From positions 365,190 to 429,189 of the forward strand of contig CM065311.1 in NCBI GenBank assembly GCA_033032175.1: a stretch of 64,000 nt of DNA. Direction: 5' to 3'. Positions 59,841 through 64,000 of the stretch are shown piece after piece (the first letter of the stretch is position 1; the number at the start of each line of letters is the position of its first letter). The notes under the pieces are model-generated. The model was not told the origin of the DNA and searched no databases. It saw only the letters and a list, made by a program, of their open reading frames with translations. Position numbers and translations under genes: made by a program. The DNA comes from Saturnia japonica. Lineage: Eukaryota; Arthropoda; Insecta; Lepidoptera; Saturniidae.

Positions 59841-62800
59841 ATGATGCCGATCCTTAGAAAACATACTACGCGTAAAATGCCAAGTTTAACAAAGGCTAAA
59901 TCGACCTCTTTTGAGCAATCTCATACAATTCAAGACTTAGCATCTTTACGTAGAAAACGTACAATTGCTATTAAACGGTTAGCAAAGGCTTTGGAAATCG
60001 GTACTTTAGCTATAGAGGACCCTTCACACAGCGACTTATTTTTATCATATCATCAGGATGTTAAAGAAATTACGTCGAGTTTCGAGAACGCGCATGTTAC
60101 TATTTTAGACCTAATAGATAACTCGGATGACAACGAAAATGAAATCCAAGAACATTTTGATGATATGTATTATCGAATATTATCGATTCACCGGAAATTA
60201 ACTAAAAGTGAATCTAATCAATCGCATAGGACTTCATCACAAAATATTCGTTTGCCGAAAATCGTTCTGCCTAATTTCGGCGGGAACATCAAACAATGGC
60301 CCGAATATTTTGATACTTTTAACGCTTTAATTCATAATTCTACTTCACTTACAGATACGGAAAAGTTTCATTATTTGATATCTTCTCTTAGCGGCGATGC
60401 GTTGTTAGTAGTAAAAGCGTACCCTATGACTCACGAACATTATCATGATGCGTATAATTCACTTATTGCTCGCTACAAGTGTAAACGTACCTTAGCGTTT
60501 AGCTGTTGGAGAGATATTTTAAATATTGACTTTAAATACATCAACGCGCGCGAGTTCCAGAAGTCGCTTGATCTTTTCGAAGAGAATTTGAGTATTCTAA
60601 AAACGATCAACTTACCGGTTGCGAATTGGGATTTTGTTTTAGTTTATCACATTTTATCGAAACTTGACAAAGATATCCGCCGTAGTTTTGAGGAAAAATA
60701 TTCAGATATCGAATTACCGTCTTATGATCAACTTAAGAGTTTTCTTCGATCTAAATGCGAAGCTATGTTGCGTGACACACATTTTTCCGAATCGAATGAA
60801 GTCATAAAATATCCACCTAAGCATAGGCATGTGTCAAATCAATACAAGCATGTTGCTACTTCACAAACGCTTGTTGTTGCATCTGAAAAATATGATAAAA
60901 AGAGTGTGGTTGATAATAAAATTGACTCATTTTCGGGTAAGTGTCCTTATTGCAATCAGGCACATGCAATTACATCATGTCAAGAATTTTTAAACAAATC
61001 GCTTGACGATCGCCAGCTTATAGCTAATCAAAAGAACTGGTGTTTTAACTGCTTGAAATCTTCACATCAACTGAAGAATTGCCATTCGATTTTCTCGTGT
61101 CGCAAATGCAAACATAAACATCATACTTTGCTCCATCGTGACAATTCTAATAACGAGCCAAAGCATATCGGGTCAACTTTGGTGTCAAGATCTCAACCAA
61201 ACATTACCGTGCTGTTAGCAACAGCTATCGTTCAAATTCTGGATGCTTCAGGCAACATGCAATCTTTCCGTGCTTTATTTGACACCGGCAGTCAAAGTAG
61301 TTTTATTACTGAATCGGCGATACAAAAATTAAACTTAAAATCTGTTAAGACTATCGCGAACGTTAGTGGGCTGGGAGATGCGGCAGCACCGATCATCGGT
61401 GACGTCGTGTGTTCTGTCGGAACTGACGGTCGAGTGTTGTACAAATTAAATATGCACGTTATTTCTAAAATATGTGGCGATCAACCAATCGCGCAGTTGA
61501 ACACATCGGGATGGTCACATATTAAATCGTTATCCTTGGCGGATCCTGGTTTTGATATTCCAGGACCTATCGATTTACTATTCGCTGCGGACGTATTCGC
61601 AGAATCTATTCTTAACCAACATATTAAAGGCGGTTCCAACCAACCTACCGCGTTTAATTCAATTTTTGGTTGGATTCTTTTAGGCAAGACATGCATATCG
61701 TCTAGTACTTTGTTACATACATTACCAGATATCGATAACGAGTTAAATGCTTTAGTACAACGATTTTGGGAACTTGATTCCGTACCAAGTTCATCAATAT
61801 TGACTCCAGATGAATTACTATGCGAGCAAAAGTTTAAGTCTGATCATACTCGCGATGAATCTGGCCGATATATGGTACGTATTCCTTTTAAAACTGGATC
61901 AGAACCAACCTTCGATGGTTCTCGGGATGTTGCATTGCGAAGATTCCACGCTATCGAACGAAGACTATCACGAGATCCGGATCTACATTCACAATACGCA
62001 GATTTTATGTCTGATTACATAGAGAGCGGTCATATGTCGTTAGTCCCAGTAAACGAAATGGGCAGGGGAAAATATTATATACCACATCATTGTGTTCTAC
62101 GCCCTGAATCTAAGACAACACGATTGCGCGTCGTATTCGATGGTTCAGCGAAAGATCTTAATTCTAGATCACTTAACGATACACAATTTATCGGCCCCAA
62201 ATTGCAACCTAATATATTGAGTATTCTTCTGCGCTTTCGAGAACATAACGTCGTGTTTATGGCAGACGCACGTCAGATGTATCGCCAAATCTTAATTGCA
62301 CCTGATCATCGTGATTATCAGCGTATATTCTGGAGGAGCTCATCTAGTGAAATCCTTCGTGAATATCGTCTTAACACAGTGACTTACGGATTGTCTTCGT
62401 CTCCATATCTAGCTTGTCGTACTCTAAGACAACTTGCTGAAGACGAAGGAGATAATTACCGACTCGCAAAAGAAATCATACTATCGGATGTTTATATCGA
62501 TGACGTCATTACCGGTTTTTCTTCTCTTGAACTCGCACAAGATGCAAAATCACAAGTCGTTGCTCTTTTTGATCTTGGAGGTTTCAAACTTCGAAAGTGG
62601 GTTAGTAATAATCCACAGCTTTTATCCAATCTTCCCAGTGAAGATTGTATAACAGGTTCTGTATCGCTCGACAATACGGAAACACAAACGTTGAAGGTTT
62701 TGGGACTCAGATGGGATCCTACCGTAGACGCATTTCTTTTTGAAATCAAACCTTCAAATCGAGTATGCACTAAACGTTCTATCTTAAGTGAAATCGCGCG

Positions 62801-64000
62801 AATTTTCGATCCGTTAGGATTTTTATCTCCTATTACAATTCAAGCTAAATGTTTGATTCAAAAGCTTTGGATTCTAGGTGTTGGCTGGGATCAAACTCCA
62901 CCGGATGAAATCGTCAATACTTGGAGCATATATCGAAATCAAATGCCACTATTGTCGCAACTAAAAATACCTCGTAAACTCATATGTCCAAATGTAAAAT
63001 CGTGTGAACTAATCGGCTTTTGTGACAGCTCTGAAAATGCGTTGGGTACAGTGTTCTATATGCGTGTTACTAATTCCGTTGGTAAAATTCACGTATTCCA
63101 GGTTTGCTCCAAAGCTCGTGTCGCACCTCTAAAACGTATTTCGTTACCACGTCTCGAGCTCTGTGCAGCCGTAATGCTTGCAGACTTATATAAATTCCTA
63201 CGCGATACTTACCTCTCTCGTATTAAAATTGACGCTGTCTACTTCTGGTCAGATTCGACAATTGTTCTTTCGTGGTTACGCTCTCATTCTTCACGGTGGT
63301 CAACATTCGTCGCTAATCGTGTTAGCCACATACAAGACATTACACCCATCGAATGCTGGAACCATGTTCCCTCAAGCGAGAATCCTGCTGACATCTGTTC
63401 TAGAGGTCAATTCCCCAGAGAATTGCTTCACAATGCGTTATGGTGGGCGGGACCGTATTGGTTGCATGAAAATCCAGAATCTTGGTCAGTATGTTCAGTT
63501 AGCTTATCACACGAAGATAAAGCCATTGTTGAGAGTGAAGCTCGTAAACCAATAGTTCTAACATCAAAAAATATCGCTAAAGTTGATCCTAACATTTTTG
63601 ATAATCTTTTAAACCGCTTCTCGTCTTTGCAAAAAATTGTTAGGATATTAGCTTACATCTATCGTTTCATTAACAAATGTAGACATTTAAATTTTAATAA
63701 TTACAAGTTTATCAATAATCTTGAGCGACACAATGCTTTGATGCAATTAGTAAAACATGTACAAGGTACTACATTTTCAGGAGAAATCATTAACCTAAAG
63801 TTAAATAAGCCGTTATCAAAACATTTTCGTAAACTTAATCCTTTTATCGATAAACTAGGTGTACTCAGGGTGGGTGGCAGAATTTCTCGTTCGGGCTTAG
63901 AATATACACAAAAGCACCCTGCTCTCTTACCGCCTAACCATCCTTTTACATTTCTAGTAATTGATTTTATACATCACAGTTATTTACATCCGGGAATTAA
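59841..64000 (+). CDS. BEL/Pao LTR-retrotransposon gag-pol polyprotein, partial (runs off window)
   Basis: A single frame from ATG 59841 stays open for at least 1386 codons to the window end. Gag is N-terminal, with LPKIVLPNFGGNIKQWPEYF at about 143-162. Three cysteine motifs typical of Pao follow: CPYC (368), CFNCLKSSHQLKNC (401, CX2CX4HX4C) and CRKC...H (420). Protease has FDTGSQSSF (Asp481). Reverse transcriptase has RLRVVFDGSA, ADARQMYRQI and YIDDV (from about 885). RNase H has FCDSS, LPRLELCAA, WSDSTIVLSW (about 1136) and NPADICSRG. The integrase N-terminal zinc domain starts at HHSYLHPG (about 1378). The D, DD and RNase H acidic residues are intact and no stop or frameshift was seen, so the element may be young. 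The integrase core and 3' LTR are outside the window. Confidence 0.95.
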   Translation, partial: MMPILRKHTTRKMPSLTKAKSTSFEQSHTIQDLASLRRKRTIAIKRLAKALEIGTLAIEDPSHSDLFLSYHQDVKEITSSFENAHVTILDLIDNSDDNENEIQEHFDDMYYRILSIHRKLTKSESNQSHRTSSQNIRLPKIVLPNFGGNIKQWPEYFDTFNALIHNSTSLTDTEKFHYLISSLSGDALLVVKAYPMTHEHYHDAYNSLIARYKCKRTLAFSCWRDILNIDFKYINAREFQKSLDLFEENLSILKTINLPVANWDFVLVYHILSKLDKDIRRSFEEKYSDIELPSYDQLKSFLRSKCEAMLRDTHFSESNEVIKYPPKHRHVSNQYKHVATSQTLVVASEKYDKKSVVDNKIDSFSGKCPYCNQAHAITSCQEFLNKSLDDRQLIANQKNWCFNCLKSSHQLKNCHSIFSCRKCKHKHHTLLHRDNSNNEPKHIGSTLVSRSQPNITVLLATAIVQILDASGNMQSFRALFDTGSQSSFITESAIQKLNLKSVKTIANVSGLGDAAAPIIGDVVCSVGTDGRVLYKLNMHVISKICGDQPIAQLNTSGWSHIKSLSLADPGFDIPGPIDLLFAADVFAESILNQHIKGGSNQPTAFNSIFGWILLGKTCISSSTLLHTLPDIDNELNALVQRFWELDSVPSSSILTPDELLCEQKFKSDHTRDESGRYMVRIPFKTGSEPTFDGSRDVALRRFHAIERRLSRDPDLHSQYADFMSDYIESGHMSLVPVNEMGRGKYYIPHHCVLRPESKTTRLRVVFDGSAKDLNSRSLNDTQFIGPKLQPNILSILLRFREHNVVFMADARQMYRQILIAPDHRDYQRIFWRSSSSEILREYRLNTVTYGLSSSPYLACRTLRQLAEDEGDNYRLAKEIILSDVYIDDVITGFSSLELAQDAKSQVVALFDLGGFKLRKWVSNNPQLLSNLPSEDCITGSVSLDNTETQTLKVLGLRWDPTVDAFLFEIKPSNRVCTKRSILSEIARIFDPLGFLSPITIQAKCLIQKLWILGVGWDQTPPDEIVNTWSIYRNQMPLLSQLKIPRKLICPNVKSCELIGFCDSSENALGTVFYMRVTNSVGKIHVFQVCSKARVAPLKRISLPRLELCAAVMLADLYKFLRDTYLSRIKIDAVYFWSDSTIVLSWLRSHSSRWSTFVANRVSHIQDITPIECWNHVPSSENPADICSRGQFPRELLHNALWWAGPYWLHENPESWSVCSVSLSHEDKAIVESEARKPIVLTSKNIAKVDPNIFDNLLNRFSSLQKIVRILAYIYRFINKCRHLNFNNYKFINNLERHNALMQLVKHVQGTTFSGEIINLKLNKPLSKHFRKLNPFIDKLGVLRVGGRISRSGLEYTQKHPALLPPNHPFTFLVIDFIHHSYLHPGI

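Noticed and set aside
63178..63555. 125-codon frame inside the BEL/Pao region
   Set aside because: It is an out-of-frame shadow of the gag-pol frame that begins at 59841.

Overview
This window is AT-rich eukaryotic nuclear DNA, most likely from a moth or butterfly (Lepidoptera). The evidence is spliced genes with GT-AG introns, an insect Rab6 orthologue, tRNA-derived SINEs, a mariner fragment, CR1/Jockey-type non-LTR retroelements, Helitron-like repeats that insert between A and T, and short dispersed repeats of the kind familiar from lepidopteran genomes. The order is inferred; the sequence does not fix the species. No prokaryotic operon, CRISPR array or bacterial-style gene cluster was seen.

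Two host genes are supported, both on the minus strand. (1) Rab6, a Golgi small GTPase: exon 1 (24384-24453), exon 2 (23994-24052) and exon 3 (12585-12744) encode the N-terminal half of the GTPase domain. Intron 2 is 11.2 kb and full of mobile elements. The remaining 3' exons were not found and probably lie left of the window. (2) A FAM8A1-like RDD-family membrane protein, complete in four exons (26908-28950), predicted at 299 residues. It lies about 2.5 kb upstream of Rab6 in the same orientation.

The rest is intron or intergenic DNA made largely of repeats. Left part (1-12.5 kb): the long copy of a dispersed repeat family, a 5 x 70 bp tandem array, a 4 x 151 bp tandem array, a minus-strand reverse-transcriptase relic, Helitron-like pieces and a mariner C-terminal relic. 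Rab6 intron 2 (12.7-24.0 kb): Helitron-like, SINE-like and non-LTR pieces, including a decayed CR1/Jockey-type element (20.18-22.87 kb) split by a second non-LTR element inserted in reverse. Middle (25-42 kb): further repeat copies, two near-identical 209 bp sequences 4.3 kb apart, a possible non-coding first exon near 34.3-34.74 kb, and an internally deleted hAT-like element with matching 8 bp flanks (42318-42791). Right part (43-59 kb): SINEs, Helitron-like elements and large stretches without recognisable genes.

The largest coding sequence begins at 59841 and is still open at the window edge: at least 1386 codons of a BEL/Pao LTR-retrotransposon gag-pol, with zinc knuckles, protease, reverse transcriptase, RNase H and the start of integrase. 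It is preceded by a candidate 5' LTR and a 20-nt primer-binding site complementary to the 3' end of tRNA-Phe.

I did not find a convincing new multi-gene system. The most unusual signal is a roughly 65-70 bp module present in seven copies. Four of these are short copies that all begin within a few bases of the same position and end in an A-rich tail, which random 5' truncation does not readily explain.
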